64,000 nucleotides of DNA from Agriotes lineatus (GCA_940337035.1 OW679203.1:73299061-73363060); one strand, 5' to 3'; counted from the stretch's first letter, positions 24,235 to 37,441 are shown. Notes: generated from the sequence alone by a model not told the origin. Program-made: numbers and translations.

Positions 24235-24432
24235 CTATAAAATTTTCCTTGCTCTGAAGAACACAGCAAACATTCTCGTTTTCATTGACAGAGAGGTTCT
24301 TATTGTGACTGGAATTGTTTCATTATCAAACACCCACCGAATCCATTTTTCATCTGTTGCAACATACATAGGTACTCGTATCTCGATAGTTTTACATTGC
24401 CTGATCGAGTGTAATAGACCGCAGGCGCACAA
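24235..24432 (-). pseudogene. Possible transposase relic within intron 3
   Basis: A 65-codon minus-strand frame with DEKWIRWVFDNE and later KTRMFAVFFRA, reminiscent of the DE.W.....R.....KKMVA.FF stretch of mariner-like transposases. A worn counterpart lies at about 53205-53400 in copy B, so it is older than the duplication. The identification is tentative. Confidence 0.3.
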
Positions 24433-24962
24433 GATTTTGTTGCAGATACTGGGGTAAACAAGTCATAACAAAATTAACAGCCATTGTCCTTTGGTTCCTG
24501 ATTACACTACATGCAAAAAATTTCTGGTGTTCTCTACATTGTGCAAATGCTACTCTTAAAGGATTTACAGATTTTGAGAATGGATAAATTGAATCTATTT
24601 TATATATGTAATAACTGGTTTGTGATAATCCTTATTGCCTATAAATACAATTTTGTTCCAAGGTTTGAAAAACTGTAAAGTTACAATTTTATAACAAAAT
24701 GTAAATGGAAATTATTGGGTCATTATCAGAAAGCCAGAAGTAGTTACGGCTACCTTCTACATTTTAAATTATCTTCGGATGCAGATCATTTTAAACAAGT
24801 TTTTACAAGTTAGGTAGAACGCAGAACTCTTATAAATTCAACATAAATTGTATTTAATCTTTGTATTCATTCTTACTAAATTCTGTGTGATATACATTTC
24901 GTTTTAAAAATACCTAGCTTTTCGCCCTGTTTTCGAGTCTGTTGAGGAATGTGATGTTACAG

Positions 24963-25031
24963 ATTATTGGAGCTGGTACAACGTATCTGATTATTCTCAT
25001 ACAGTTCGATCTAGCCCTCTCTAGGAATTAA
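24963..25031 (+). CDS. Gr shared exon 4, C-terminus and stop (copy A)
   Basis: Acceptor TTACAG, then 22 codons and TAA. It encodes IIGAGTTYLIILIQF and a short tail ending SRN. TYhhhhhQF is the best-known signature of insect gustatory receptors and completes helix 7. Relative to copy B, a base change turns GAA into TAA and shortens the tail by two residues, which should be harmless. Confidence 0.88.
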   Translation: MIGAGTTYLIILIQFDLALSRN

Positions 25032-25135
25032 ATATGGACTACAGCATGTATATTAGCATTTAGAGTATATAAATATTATTATTTCGAATTGAAATTAAAG
25101 TTTAGAAAATGTATTTATGTAACACTTCTGAGAAG

Positions 25136-25141
25136 AATAAA
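25136..25141 (+). terminator. Candidate poly(A) signal, copy A Gr
   Basis: AATAAA about 105 bp after the stop codon. The same hexamer in the same context (GAGAAGAATAAATATTTAAC) follows the copy-B stop at 54129-54134. Inferred from position and conservation only. Confidence 0.5.
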
Positions 25142-25503
25142 TATTTAACGTAATGGGGTGGTTTATTCTAATCCGCGCAGTTACATTCTATACTCCGGGT
25201 TGGTTATGCCAGATGTCGATGGACTACACACAAAGACTGCAGTCAAAATAATAGCATGTATTCATGTTAAGTTTACAGCTCAAATGTAATTGTTAAAATA
25301 ATTGTTAAAATACAATGTATCTGTACAGTACGTAACACTCTAAATTATAATCGTACTTCTGGTCTTAGCCCGCACCTGGCCTTGCTGCAACCTACACGAC
25401 TCAAGAATCCTTGGTTATTATTGATAGCTGGCGTCGCTCGTGTTCGCTCGTGTGCGCTCGTGACGTGGCGGCGAAATAAAAATTGTTGGCTTTTCGCTGT
25501 AAT

Positions 25504-27423
25504 CAGGCGCGTGCTGGCCCGCCGGGCTACCGGGCATTTCCCGGTAGGCCCTGAGTTGCCGGGCCCTGCGACTATTCTTACAATAGTCTGTTTAAAAATA
25601 TAAAGTATCAAAAGAAGATCACTTTCATTTGACCACATTAATATTGTCATGATGGACCAAATTATAGTCAGTTTAGAGACCAGATTTGTGGATCATGGAT
25701 TATTTTATGGTGATTTAGAATGCGTCCGTTCTCCTAGATTTCCTGAAATTACTGAAACTATGCCGATCAACTACTTTAACAGAATTTGTGAAGTTATTCC
25801 AGCCCTCTAAAAAGAAAAAAATCCAGGAAAAGTTAATGACGTTTGCAAAACTGTGGCCTCAGTTACCAAAAAGAAATTTTTTAAACGTTTATGAGACAGC
25901 TAAAGCTAAAGACTACGATCAAGATGAACCAGGACAAGAAAGTGAAGAAAGTCTTGACACTGACATTAACGATGAAATTCCCTCGGTTAATCCAGTCCCC
26001 ACTCATAGCTATCATAGTAGACGCCATGTATGATAGACTCAGATGCCAAATTCGCCCAATTGCCAAAATGAATTTGGCCAATACTGCAACTGTGCAAATT
26101 AATTCGGCAATTGAGTGAATTTCGATTTGACGCAATTTAGCGAATTCAGAATCTGAGTCTAATCTATACAATTTTGTTCTCACAATCCTACCTAAGCAAA
26201 TATCTTGTGAAAGTTAATTTTCTAAACTAAAATTAGTAACAACTCGTTTACGCAGATGTAAGAACATTTGGTAGCTTTGCGCTACTTGCCAAGATCCAGC
26301 CACTCTAATGTCAAATTTCTTTCTGTTACAGTATAGACGTTATACGTCAAATGTATAAACTCGATGTTAGCAGTCGAACATCAAGCTTCATATACAACTA
26401 GTACATAATTTGACTTTATTTCATTTTAGAACCATAATCATGTTTATTGGCCCTCAATAGCAAGCATAATATGGCTGTTATCGCCCAATGGCCTATAAAA
26501 CTGCTAAGCAGTATAACAAACGCCAACAATATAGTATAGCAACACCAACAACCTGCATAGAAATCATAGTACATCAAAATTCACAGCGCCAGCACAACGA
26601 TGACATAGTAGTCTGTAGCCAAAATACTGAATCCTTCAATTTTGTCCATTTTGAAAACCAAAATAAAAGTGTTGTATGTGACACTTGCATAATCACGAAT
26701 ATTTATAGTCATAGAGAAATTTAAAGCTCTCCGCTTCGCGTCGCGCTTTGAACGTTTCCTCGGCTATAATTCATCTATTGATTATGCCTTTAATACATTA
26801 ATAATTATTATTGACGTCTCTCACAAAACTAGCTGGGCCATAAAATAAACTCGTCAAATTAGATACTTGTTACATAAATAGCTATTATCCAACACCTTCT
26901 TAAACTAAGCATATTACTACAAACTACAGTTATTTCAAATAAAGAAAGTTCATCATTAGTCACTAACGAGAGAAAAATAGAAAAGTTGGGGAGTCGAAGG
27001 CTTGTTTGTAATTTTTAAATTCTTTTAATAGCATATCAAATGTCATGTTAGTATAAGAAAATTCAGAAAAATATGAGTTGAAGAGATTTAAAAGAGGTGT
27101 TGTATAAAAGGTTGTTTTCCACTATTTCCACGGGCGTCGTGGTTAAACTGTGTCTTTTGTTACTAAGATGCTAAGTTCCACACTTATACAATAAATAATC
27201 ATTATTTTTAAATACATTTTAGGTACTTACCATGTTTTGAGTTTTGTAACTTTGCCTAATTCTTCGAAACCAATTACTATTTAGAATATATTTCTCGACT
27301 TAAAGTTCTATCGTTTTCGATCATATAACCTTGAAATATTTAAAATTTTGCCACGAGTATTTTCAGGGGCCTTTCCCAAAATTTCAATGCCCGGGCCCTC
27401 TGCAGAGTCCCAGCACGCGCCTG
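25504..27423 (+). mobile_element. hAT-type DNA transposon, decayed
   Basis: A 1920-bp insertion flanked by the 8-bp duplication GCTGTAAT (25496-25503 and 27424-27431). Copy B has the single intact site at 54410-54417. Terminal inverted repeats are CAGGCGCGTGCTGG and CCAGCACGCGCCTG, within GC-rich ends. An 8-bp target site and C-A-G-starting ends are typical of hAT. Inside, only a short transposase piece is legible (25631-25810); the rest has stops throughout. Confidence 0.88.
25631..25810 (+). pseudogene. hAT transposase fragment
   Basis: A 60-codon open stretch, VNIVMMDQII-like in its first part (residues read HINIVMMDQIIVSLETRF) then ECVRSPRFPEI, ends at TAA 25808. It resembles the linker before the C-terminal dimerisation region of ZMYM1-like hAT transposases. 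A second frame (25788-26033) may be its frameshifted continuation. No catalytic residues are visible. Confidence 0.5.
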
Positions 27424-27809
27424 GCTGTAATCAAAGCAAATAATACTTGTTTATGGATTTTCGTATTACGGGCTTATTAGAGACTTTGTTGAAGCTATCT
27501 ATTCACTCGAGTGCCGCAGGATGACTAAGTTATGCAGGTTTGTACACTTTCTTGACCTTTACCAAACGTATCTCAAGCAGTGCGATTACGCTAAGGGCAA
27601 TTGCAAATTGTCTCAAAATTGTAACAAATTGTACTCGCGCCTTCGAATTTCGCTGGAAGTTAGTGCGTTTGCTTTCCAGGTGGAGTACGCATATACAGGG
27701 GCTCTTCGGGGAAGTTGATTGTGTATATAGGACCCGCGCACTATGCTGGCATTCGGAGTTATTATGAGCGAGGCTAATATATACAGGAGACTTTCAAGAA
27801 GATAAGTAT

Positions 27810-28010
27810 TTAGTGCACCGAGACTTCGACACCACTAGTTGCGGAGGCTTTCAGAAGCGAACGTTAGACACGGATATATGGGGAAAATATAGCCAGTGCA
27901 CCGAGACGGCGTCACTTTGCTACTACGGGTTGTCCTTGAATTTTAGATGAGTATGTTTTGATGTGAGATATCGGAAAATGATAGCTTGTGCACCGAGACG
28001 GCGCCACCTT
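27810..28010 (+). repeat. Three spaced copies of a GTGCACCGAGAC motif
   Basis: GTGCACCGAGAC recurs near 27812, 27896 and 27989, each followed by a similar GGCG.CAC-type segment, with spacings of about 85-93 bp. Flanking bases are less similar. This is a short degenerate tandem array. Confidence 0.5.
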
Positions 28011-31000
28011 TACATTAAGTTTAGTTGAAAAGCGGTGATTCGGCACGTCACTGAGCTACCACTGGTGCGTAATACAATTAGGTGTTTCTAGACTAGAATA
28101 AGTTTTGGCTAAGTGAGATAGACTTGCAAGTTACCAGGCTGGGGTTTGATCGTTCTGCGGAAATCGAACACGGCATCAAAACCGCCTGGGGCTAAGTGTT
28201 CTTCGGCTGGAGGAAGCGGTACTTAAATTCTCTTTTTCTGGCCGGATTTTTGTGATTTTGGGCCTACCTTTTTGGAGAAAACTTGCTAGAAGAGAAACAG
28301 TAGGAGAAATTATGACTGCATCGTGGACGCAAGTTCCTGATCTCCACCTAAGTCATGAAACCCGCAAAGGACTTATATCTGAATAAAATGTAACAAGATG
28401 GTGATGTGGAAATTAAAAATATAAATTATGCCATGGAGAATTTTGCATATGAGCAAATGCGACAAATATATAAAGTGTCCGTTGTCGCATCCAAAATACA
28501 TTAAAACCGCAACTGATTAGCGGGTTTACCATTTGATGTCCATAAGCTTAAACAAACACAATTTCACCAAATCATTACCGTTTACGATATCCCCAAACTA
28601 AACGTGTATTAGGAATAGTGTCTCTTCGTTTTTTCATTTCGTACACATTGCTTCTGAAGCTAGTATTACTTCTATCTAAATGCCACAGATGATTTTAACG
28701 TTTAATTTATTGTTTATCTTTTTGTTCTTAGGAATTCTTATGATCTATAAGGCTTTGGATGTTGTGTGACTTAATCTGTTTATTCATTTTTTATGGTTTT
28801 CAATCCATTGCTAATATGTTTATCTCTTCTGATTCAGGTGGTTTATTCTCTCTGGCCCGATTTTTCTCGATCTGTCTCTTTCAGTTACTTTAGTGTATCC
28901 TAACCCATCCGTATTACGTGTTCATACCAATGAATTCGGTTAGAACTTCTAGATCTTCGTTTTGACTAGGTACTTCTTGGTTTATGAATTCGTTTTCTTT
29001 ATTACCTGCCTTAAATATTTTTAGTGCTGTAGTCATAATTTTTCCTGATGTTTTTTTTTATATGACCTAAGATTCACATGCGTAAGTCATTACTGTTAAT
29101 ATTGTGTTACAGATTTTTAATAATATATTTTTATTTATTTATTTACTGGCATAATGCTATTTTACATTTTCGTCATAGAAACAAAATATGAAAAGGTACT
29201 CATAACTCCTAAGGGACTTGTCAAATTATTTCTCCCTCAAACTCATGGTAACAACGCAACTACAAATAACGTTTTAGCAACCATACAATGAGGTAATCCT
29301 TGATGTTACTTACATATTCTAATTTTAAATGTCATTATGACATTTTGAAATTTCATACTATTTTTTCTAGTATGCTAGTAAATAAAATATTGTATGCACC
29401 ACAGGAGATATTCATGTTTTTTACCTTCGGTTGACTTACAGACCACGGGCCAGAGATCCTCGGTCTGTAACACATGTCAACCTCAGAGAAAAAAACATAT
29501 TCATATCTCCCTTAATGCATAAATATCTATTTCTTCTCGTAAATGATATATTGTTCACGGTGCAATAAATTTTTGTACTTTTATTTGTTATGTTGTATTT
29601 GTCGATGTCTATCTTCCCATATTCTGGTATAATACTGTTGTGCTCTATGCACACTATAACGCCTAAACATAACATAATAAAGTAACCATGAGTACTTGGA
29701 AGCCTAGTTACTAAATAACATATTAATAAATAGTTCAATTTTGAACCTTGTATGAACCAGACTTGCGTTTTTATTGATGTACGATAGCTATTGGTGTACT
29801 AAGTGCGGATAGAGCATTGCTTGTTGCACGCAGGAAGATATTTGTCGATTAAAGCGAAACCTGGACTGGAAAACAATAGGTAAGAGTTTTCTTCTTGTAA
29901 ACTAAGGTAACTGACAATAAAAGAAAAACTAAGCATAAAACGACAAACATAACAACGAGCTAACAAAAACATCATCACAACCCATTCTTAACTATTTTCA
30001 CTGGGGGTATTGCTCAGTAAATTTTTAATCAGGCATTGTTTCTTTGTTTTCTCCGTGTCTTTTTTCGTTTGTCGCTTCCTGATTATCTTTAGCTTTTCTC
30101 GCGTTGTGAATTTATCATTTGGGCCTCAGCGGTCGTCGAAAAGAAAGAACTGGTGAACGGTAAAAATGTTTCCACTTGCCGGTAAGAGAACAAATGGCCA
30201 CCTGCAGCAGCAGAATCTTCAGGTTTTTTCCAGCTAGCAACATCAAGGCAATATGTCTCTGTTATTGGGTGCTTTGCGTTTCCAAATGAAGTTCCTGGTT
30301 GGCAGGATATTTAACCGTGGACGAAGTAGATCCAAACAGCTGCGATTTTAATTTTAATGTTGGCGTCCTGACAGTCAATACGTAATTAATGACGGAGTTG
30401 GTCATGGTTTTCGCGTCTTCGGAGTTTATGACTGGGGTTTCATTTTTTCACTTGCTTGGGTGGTTGGTTGGGCAAGTAGGGTGGCCACTAAGGGATATAC
30501 TTCGTCTTCTAAGATGAGTAGTTCTTCATATTTTCCTCCTGTCAGTATCTCCAAGATACTCTTTTGATGGTGAAACCGTGAACCCGGCTCGTGTATAGGT
30601 CTTATTTTACGGTCTGTGTCTTAGGTTCGATTTAATTCGCAATTAGGGCATTTGGGGTGGGTGTTTCAAACTTAGGTAATATTTTGGTGCTGGGAAGAGT
30701 GGCTGTGTGGTCGTTGGCGTGGGTGCTCCCTCCGTTTTAGGGGCTTGGTCCTGGAAATGTTTGCCGAATCTTAAATAATAAGGGTAGTGCCCTGAGAGTT
30801 ATCTCGAATTTCTTTTTCTTGAAGTTTATCTTTCCCAGGTGTTATACATAGTACGGACTTCCAAAGTACTTGCAATGTTTATCCAAAAGAGAAGGGAATG
30901 CAATGTCTTGTTTAAAGTATTGATTTTTTCGAGAAGCACATTCTCGCGAGCCGCACGGATTTAAACTTCTGGGCTAATCTGAAGCAGTTTTAATTGTTTT

Positions 31001-34000
31001 ACTAAGGAGCATTTTATGTCGGTAAGAAAAATAATTTTATTGTATTCTTTGCGTGCTAAGTTTCCTTGGGCTGCCGACGATTGAAATCGCTGCAAAGCGT
31101 CCTCTGTTATAATTAGGCCGAGAACACTGTTCGTAAGATTTTTTTTGCAGGCTTATCTTCGCAACTAATTTTTAACGTTTAGGCTGGTAGTTACGGGCTA
31201 AAATTGGGATAAAATCAGGCAGTTACGGGCTAGAAGAAGCTAATATCGTTTAGTGTGGGTTATTGGATTGCATGGGCTATTTGGACTGAAACGAAGGCTA
31301 GGAATTCAGTTAATTCAGTTCTCCGACTCTGCTTCCGCATGGGTTAAAAATTTCGGACATGTATCGCTACGCTTTGTGGTTTGCTGACTTCGAACAGTAG
31401 CGTCTTCGCTTTGGGAGTTTCAGAATTTGGCAGCCAAATCTAGCTTAGCGTTTTCATGGATGGATGCAACACAACAGGATAATTCCGCTTGCGATCGCTG
31501 GACTTCAACATCAAGTTGAACTGTAAGTACATGCCATATCTGCCCTCTTTTTCCGACAAAGGCATTTGCCTTAATAATCTCATTTCTTACTAAGATCTTA
31601 GAAATTCAAACTGAATGAGTTTAATCAACCTTTTTGGCTCAAACATTAATAACGGTAATAAGCGGAAATTTAATAATTTTAAATTGCTGAAATAAGCATG
31701 TGCATTGTAACTCATGTACAGCGCTTTATGCGTTGATTGTTACGTAATTGCGATAGCACAGGTGTTGTCCTGGAGTACAAATAAAGCTACAATTAGCATT
31801 TTGTGGATTGAATATTTGGAAGTAGTTTCTCAATTATGATTTACTATTTCATTTGGCATGCAATAGTCCTAACGCTTTGTTTGTTGCCACATGGCCTACT
31901 GTGTTACTGTGATATTTGGGTTCAAATAAATGCCCATATTGCCATCATTTGTTTGTGTTTTCTTGTGCAATCCCTCTAGCTGAATGAGTAACTTAGGTAT
32001 GCGGTAAAACACCAAAGGTAGGTGGGGTATTTTTAAGTAACTAGTTTTGTTTTTATAGATTATGGGTAATGACACGGCGCCCAATTTGCATTTATCCTTC
32101 TGTTTAATTTAAAAGCCTGAAGCATTTATTAGCCTGATCCTTATACCACGCTATTTTCAGCCCAGAGTTAAATGAGCTTAGCCGAGGCCTTGTCAACCCC
32201 TTTGTTTACGGGTGGTAGAACTTCATGTTGTATCTCGCAGAAGCGTAAAGCCCCATTCTTGTCTCTCTCCAACACCCTTTTAAGCAGTTAGAGGCTCCCT
32301 GGATTTTGCAAACAATGTATTGTTTCTAGCTATTTATAGTGAATTTATACCCTTTTTGTACGACGGTGTTCCGAATATGTGCGTGTGTAGCTCAACCTGC
32401 CATATGACGCGCACCCAATCTTAGATTTTATGGTTCGCTTTTAATAAATATCGCCGTAGTAAATTTTTGTTGTTTCCAAATTTACGATTACTGATGCCCT
32501 TATTGTAGATGGACTTTGTTTTTGTCAAGTAATTTTGTATAATTATTTTATGTCTTTAATATATTTTACTTGATTAATTAATTTGAGCTTTATTATTTCG
32601 TATACCAACTGTTGCATGCGTATTTATATTTTGTGTTTTCTTTGTAAGGAATTCAGGAGAGTTTTGAAGAAAATGAAAGGTAAGTTTACTGAAGTTGCGC
32701 GCTGGTTGAAATCAAGCACTACACACACCGTTTAAGCTCCATTTATTAGTTTCCACTTTTGGAGTGATGGCGCTAAACATTTACAGATACTGATGGTATT
32801 TTGTTTACCGGATCGTGGTCCTAATCTAAGGTCATAAAGTACCACACCTTCTTACTGAGCGTTTTAAGCCAGCACCTTTTGTTACAGCTCCTCGTAACGG
32901 GGTGAGGGTAACAAATCTGCGCAACTTTCCCGATTTTGTAGTTTTTATGTGGTAACAATCTGGCGGTTTTGTTTTAAAAAGCAGTTTATGCTGGCATCCC
33001 AATATGGTGCCATTGTTTTGTTGTCATAAAGTCGAATTTAGGCTGTAACAAGTTGGCTCCCAAACGTCTGGCCTTGTGTTGACCACTTGAGGTCCTGTTT
33101 TGCGTCGTTACTACCGTTTTAGGCTGTAAACTGTTTTACGTAAGTATTTGGAAGAAGACAATTATATAAGTAGTACGGGAGCAAATGATATACGAGCTCT
33201 ACAAACAAAAGCGTTTAAATAAATAAATGCCCCCGGAATCGATTGAGCTCAGCTTTAATGAAGTTATTTGATAACATAATCCTCCCAAACGGGCATGCAT
33301 ATAAATACGGTAAACATTATTTTATAAAAAAAATCAGTTTCTCGCAAAGTCGCGGAATGGCGCGCCCATTTTATTAAAATTATTTATTTAATATTCTTAA
33401 CCAATGCAAGTGTATAATGTAAAATCAGAGAACACATACGGTAAACGGCATTTGGTAAACGACAGATAGTTGCTCACCAGCAACAAAGTTAGAATCAAGT
33501 TAAAGCCGTATACAACGTACCGATGGTTGTTTACTGTTTAGAAAAGTTTCAATAAAAAAACTACGATGGATGATGTTCATAATAAGCACGATTTAAGAAC
33601 CTACCTATTTCGTGCATAAAAATCCAAAAAAGCCTTATTAGACGGGTTTGCGATTGAGGGCGTCCTCCCCTTTTCCAGCGCCAAATTTGCAGTTCTGAGC
33701 GCCTGTAGAACAGCAACGTGAAGCCACTATAGATATCCGCTTATTTTCGTAAGGTAGAATGGAGAATTTCTAGATTCTTGTGGAAATATTGGAACAGAAA
33801 CACAAAATTAAAAGGGCAACGAACAGAGAAACAAATGAGAAGAAAAAAAAAAGAAATTGCTTAAAAATAAATGTCACAGTAATAGATATTACAAAATCCT
33901 ACCTTAAATTACGGGCTGTATTACTTCAAAAATACTATTACTTTCTGAGGCAACTAGTGCAGAAATTTACCAAACCAATAAGACCACATCTGGCATGTAT

Positions 34001-34402
34001 CGGCCACGATGTTTTTCGGAGAAAATCCAAGCCTTAAGAGCTAAAACGTCACCAAAAGAAAGCATCGAACAAATACGTTGTATATCTTCGACAGTAAAAT
34101 CAAGAATGCTCAAAATACCTGAAAAGGAAACAGGGGCCGAAAAATATTTCCATCCAGGTTTCGAAAGAAAATAATGCCAGCTACGTATTCAAAGTTTAGA
34201 AACTATCTAGGTAAACTAGAATAGACGGTGGCGTTCGAAATTGGTAAACTCACAGCAACAGCGGGCAGAAATTTAAAGAACACTTTCGATACCTTAACAA
34301 TGTGTTTGTATATAGTTTGAAATTATTCGAATAAAGAAAATTATCAGAGGCAGCGGCTGTTTTTCAAAAATAGAGCTTAGATTATTATTATGCCACCTAA
34401 GA
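28011..34402. other. Spacer between duplication copies; no supported gene
   Basis: A long stretch without a supported host gene. Visible fragments: about 28700-28960 (minus) vaguely like a LINE ORF2 tail (WYEHVIRMG); about 30370-30840 (minus) short protein-like text with a CPNC pair; and about 32820-33000, which matches the insertion at 50982-52863 in inverse orientation. All are too broken to name. Confidence 0.4.
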
Positions 34403-35796
34403 TATAGTCCAGTCAAATAATAGAAAATAGAGGAAAGTTTTGGTGGAGGTTTGATATTTGGATCCTATAGGTTTTTTGGGTCGCTGTACATGAATATCAG
34501 GTTTGCCAATAACAATTTTGACCTGAAACATTTTTTTCAAGCAAAAATGGTGTAAAAAACCGGTTTTTTAAGTTTTTCTAAATTACGCGAAAGCTATCCA
34601 TTTGTCGTAAATGTTAAACGTATATGAAATGAAAGAAGATAATATTTCCTACATTTTATGTAGTTGAGGTTTTTATCTCCAACCAATCGTTCAGCCGCGA
34701 GAGCGCAGCGAAGTTATAGTCCAGTCAAATGGTAGAAAATAGGGGAAAGTTTTGGTGGAGTTTTGATAATTGGTTCCTATATGGTCTTTGGGTTGCTGTA
34801 GACGAATATTAGGTTTGCAAACAAAATTTTTGACCGGAAATAAGTTTCTTTTAAACAAAAACGGTGTAAAAACCATTTTTTTTAGTTTTTCTAAAATTAC
34901 CTGAAAACTATCCAATTTCTTCAATATTGAACCTATATGAAATGAAAGAAGATAAATTTTCTACATTTTATGTACGCTAAGTTATGTTTTAAAAGCAAAA
35001 AAAAGAAATTATCCCAGTTTATTTCAAAGTTACTCGAAAATGGTATATGAAATGAATCTTCATAAATGAAATGTTGGCCAACCTGATATTTTCATACAGC
35101 AACCCAAAAAACATATAGAAACCAAATATCAAAACTCCAAAGCTTTCTCCTATTTTTTACCATTTGACTGGACTATACCTTTGCGGCGTTCTCGCGGCTG
35201 AACGATTGATTAAAGAAAAAAACCTTTGGTACATAAAAGGTAGGAAATTTTATCCTCTTTCATTTCATATAGGTTCAACATTTACGAAATTGGATAGTTT
35301 TCGAGAAATTTTAGAAAAACTGAAAAAAATATCGTTTTTACACCGTTTTTGCTTAAAAAAACGTGTTTCCGATCAAAATTTGTATTGGAAAACCCAATAG
35401 TCATGTAGGGCGACCCAAAAAACATATAGGAACCAAATATTAAAACTCCACCAAAACTATGCACTATTTTCTACCATTTGACAGGTCTATAACTTCGCGG
35501 CGCTCTCGCGGCTGAACGATTGATCATAGAAAAAAAACTCCGGTTCATAAAATGTATAAAATTGTATCTTCTTTCATTTCATATAGGTTCAACATTTATG
35601 AAAAATGAATTGCTAATTTTATAAAAGCTAAACAAAATCGGGGTTTTGCTTAAAAAACATGTTTCCGGGCAAAATTTTTGTTGGAAAACCTGATGTTCGT
35701 GTACACCGATCATAAAAACGTATAGGAACCAAATATCAAAACCCCACCAAAACTTTCCCTTATTCGCCCTTTTTGAGCACCATTTAATGGGACTAA
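34403..35796. repeat. Foldback repeat: tandem units of about 310 bp in opposing orientation
   Basis: Two forward units start at about 34407 and 34717 (AGTCCAGTCAAAT...), a short centre follows (about 34980-35050), then inverted units ending near 35172, 35488 and 35795. Recurring landmarks: CTCGCGGCTGAACGATT (inverted units) with its complement around 34690; ACACCGTTTTTGC; and ATATGAAATGAAAGAAGAT. The outer ends are near-complementary (TATAGTCCAGTCAAAT / CATTTAATGGGACTA). No protein is encoded; frames at 34691, 35164 and 35282 are by-products of the repeat. Confidence 0.8.
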
Positions 35797-35799
35797 TAG

Positions 35800-37040
35800 A
35801 TGTATTTCTAGTTGATGAAGTATCAAAAAACAGTATTATAGCTCATGATAAAAAAGACGAATACAATTTATTTTAAGCGAAGCACTTGGGGCTTGTAGAA
35901 TTTGCTGGTTGTGATTAAAAATCAGCAATTGATTGACAAACTTCTAAAATCTAAACAAAGGAAAAACAAGAAAAGTTGAATTTATATGGAAGAGGATGGC
36001 AGCTTTTCTATATTTCCACAACAGTTACAAAGCATATGAAGCATAGAAATAATTATTCTTGGCAAAATAAGTATCGACTCAGATTTAAATTTCGCGTTTA
36101 AATAATAATATACTTCTATGATATCCCCTCTGATTATCTAGTTTTTACTAATTATATAAAAACTAACTTGGTTATGTAACCTGTAATCGCGTTGTACCTA
36201 TTACGTTACCATAAAACCAGGTGCTACACTTGCCTTACCTGTGATTTCAAAGCTTATATCTATAAAGTACTATGCTAAAAGGCTTGAAATACCACAAGCT
36301 GATCTTACTTTATTTATGAAAATACTTTTTATACCAATCTAGCGTGTGACTCAATGGTTAAAAATGCATTCTTTCTCAGAGTTCAATAAAAATTAAGCAA
36401 ATTGTTGGGCATGTATTACATAGGCTCCGATTTTTCTTTCATTTTGTGGTTTCCTAGCCTGTATTCTGCATCTGTATTAGAACAAAGCAAATTTCTTCTT
36501 ATATTATAATATAATTTCTGTCTTTTATTGTCTTGTACATTGGTCTGGCAACGAACATTTAACAGGCTCGAGAGCTAAATACAGTACAAATGTGAAAGAT
36601 TAAGGAAAACGCCTTACGGTACGCCACTGCTATTCGTATGAGGGCACTGAACGTTCTGGATAGAAACAAGATGGAATATCCGGAAACATGGTCGTTGTCC
36701 GGATTCACGACGTTGCTGGATGCCCTTACAGGAAGTTAATTGTGTTATGCACGTGCTCCAAACACATTAGGACTGCTACACACTCATTAAGGTAAGCACT
36801 TTGTTATTTAGTGAAGTTCGCCCGCTTAATAAAACAACAACTTCCGTAACGGATTTTTAATGTGAAAAACTCATTTCAAGTACATTTTTTTTACATGGTT
36901 AATGCAAGACGAATGATAATGACAATAAACAGAAGAACACAGGCTAAAATCGGTTACAAATGCTTTTATAGCTTCCCAAAGCTTAACCTCCTCAAACCAA
37001 GCATAAGCTGTTTAAATAAAAATTGAATTGGTTATACGTA
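35800..37040. other. No gene seen
   Basis: AT-rich sequence between the foldback repeat and the small MITE. I see no open frame, RNA or element that I can support. Confidence 0.4.
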
Positions 37041-37241
37041 CAGTTACGGCCAAATAAAACCGGGCAGTACTTTACTCTATTATGAAGTGGTATTAAATCA
37101 CCTAAGAAACATAAAAATTAAAAATGACATATTAAGAATTCAAATTGTCAAGGTACTGTCAAGTAAAAGCCTGATTTACCAAAATTTATGAAAAAGACAT
37201 AGAATGTCAAAATGGTGGTCGTTTTTATTTGGCCGTAACCG
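37041..37241. mobile_element. 201-bp Tc1/mariner-like MITE
   Basis: Inverted ends CAGTTACGGCCAAATAAAA (37041-37059) and its near-complement ending GGCCGTAACCG (37241), flanked by TA on both sides (37039-37040, 37242-37243). There is no coding capacity. Confidence 0.8.
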
Positions 37242-37441
37242 TACGTCAGGTATTCAGTGGTTGGCCAAACGACATCGTGTGATTTGTCGCCTATTTTTAA
37301 CAACAAAGACTCTAGGCTGGAAGGTATGTTATAAAAAACGCCCCAAACCCTTTAAAAAAGTGGGTCATTTAAAAATTAATTAATTCTACACTCAAATTCC
37401 GAAGCTACACTAAAATTCGAATGCTCTGTACGTAACTTCTG

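Larger units (their letters stand above)
3975..27680 (+). repeat. Segmental duplication, copy A
   Basis: This block matches about 37995-54610 in the same order and orientation. Anchor pairs seen by eye: 4020/38155, 4590/38525, 5060/39055, 7640/39700, 8300/40340, 10416/45435, 11340/46055, 11752/46472, 18092/47300, 21600/48545, 23255/49803, 24963/53956 and 27432/54418. Divergence is substantial but patchy. Both copies carry the same Gr exon set. The extra length of A is mostly later insertions: a SINE, a BEL element, LINE debris, a hAT element and an unclassified 2-kb piece. Edges are approximate. Confidence 0.88.

Noticed and set aside
34691..35464. Open frames in the foldback repeat
   Set aside because: They recur with the repeat units in both orientations and show no domain.
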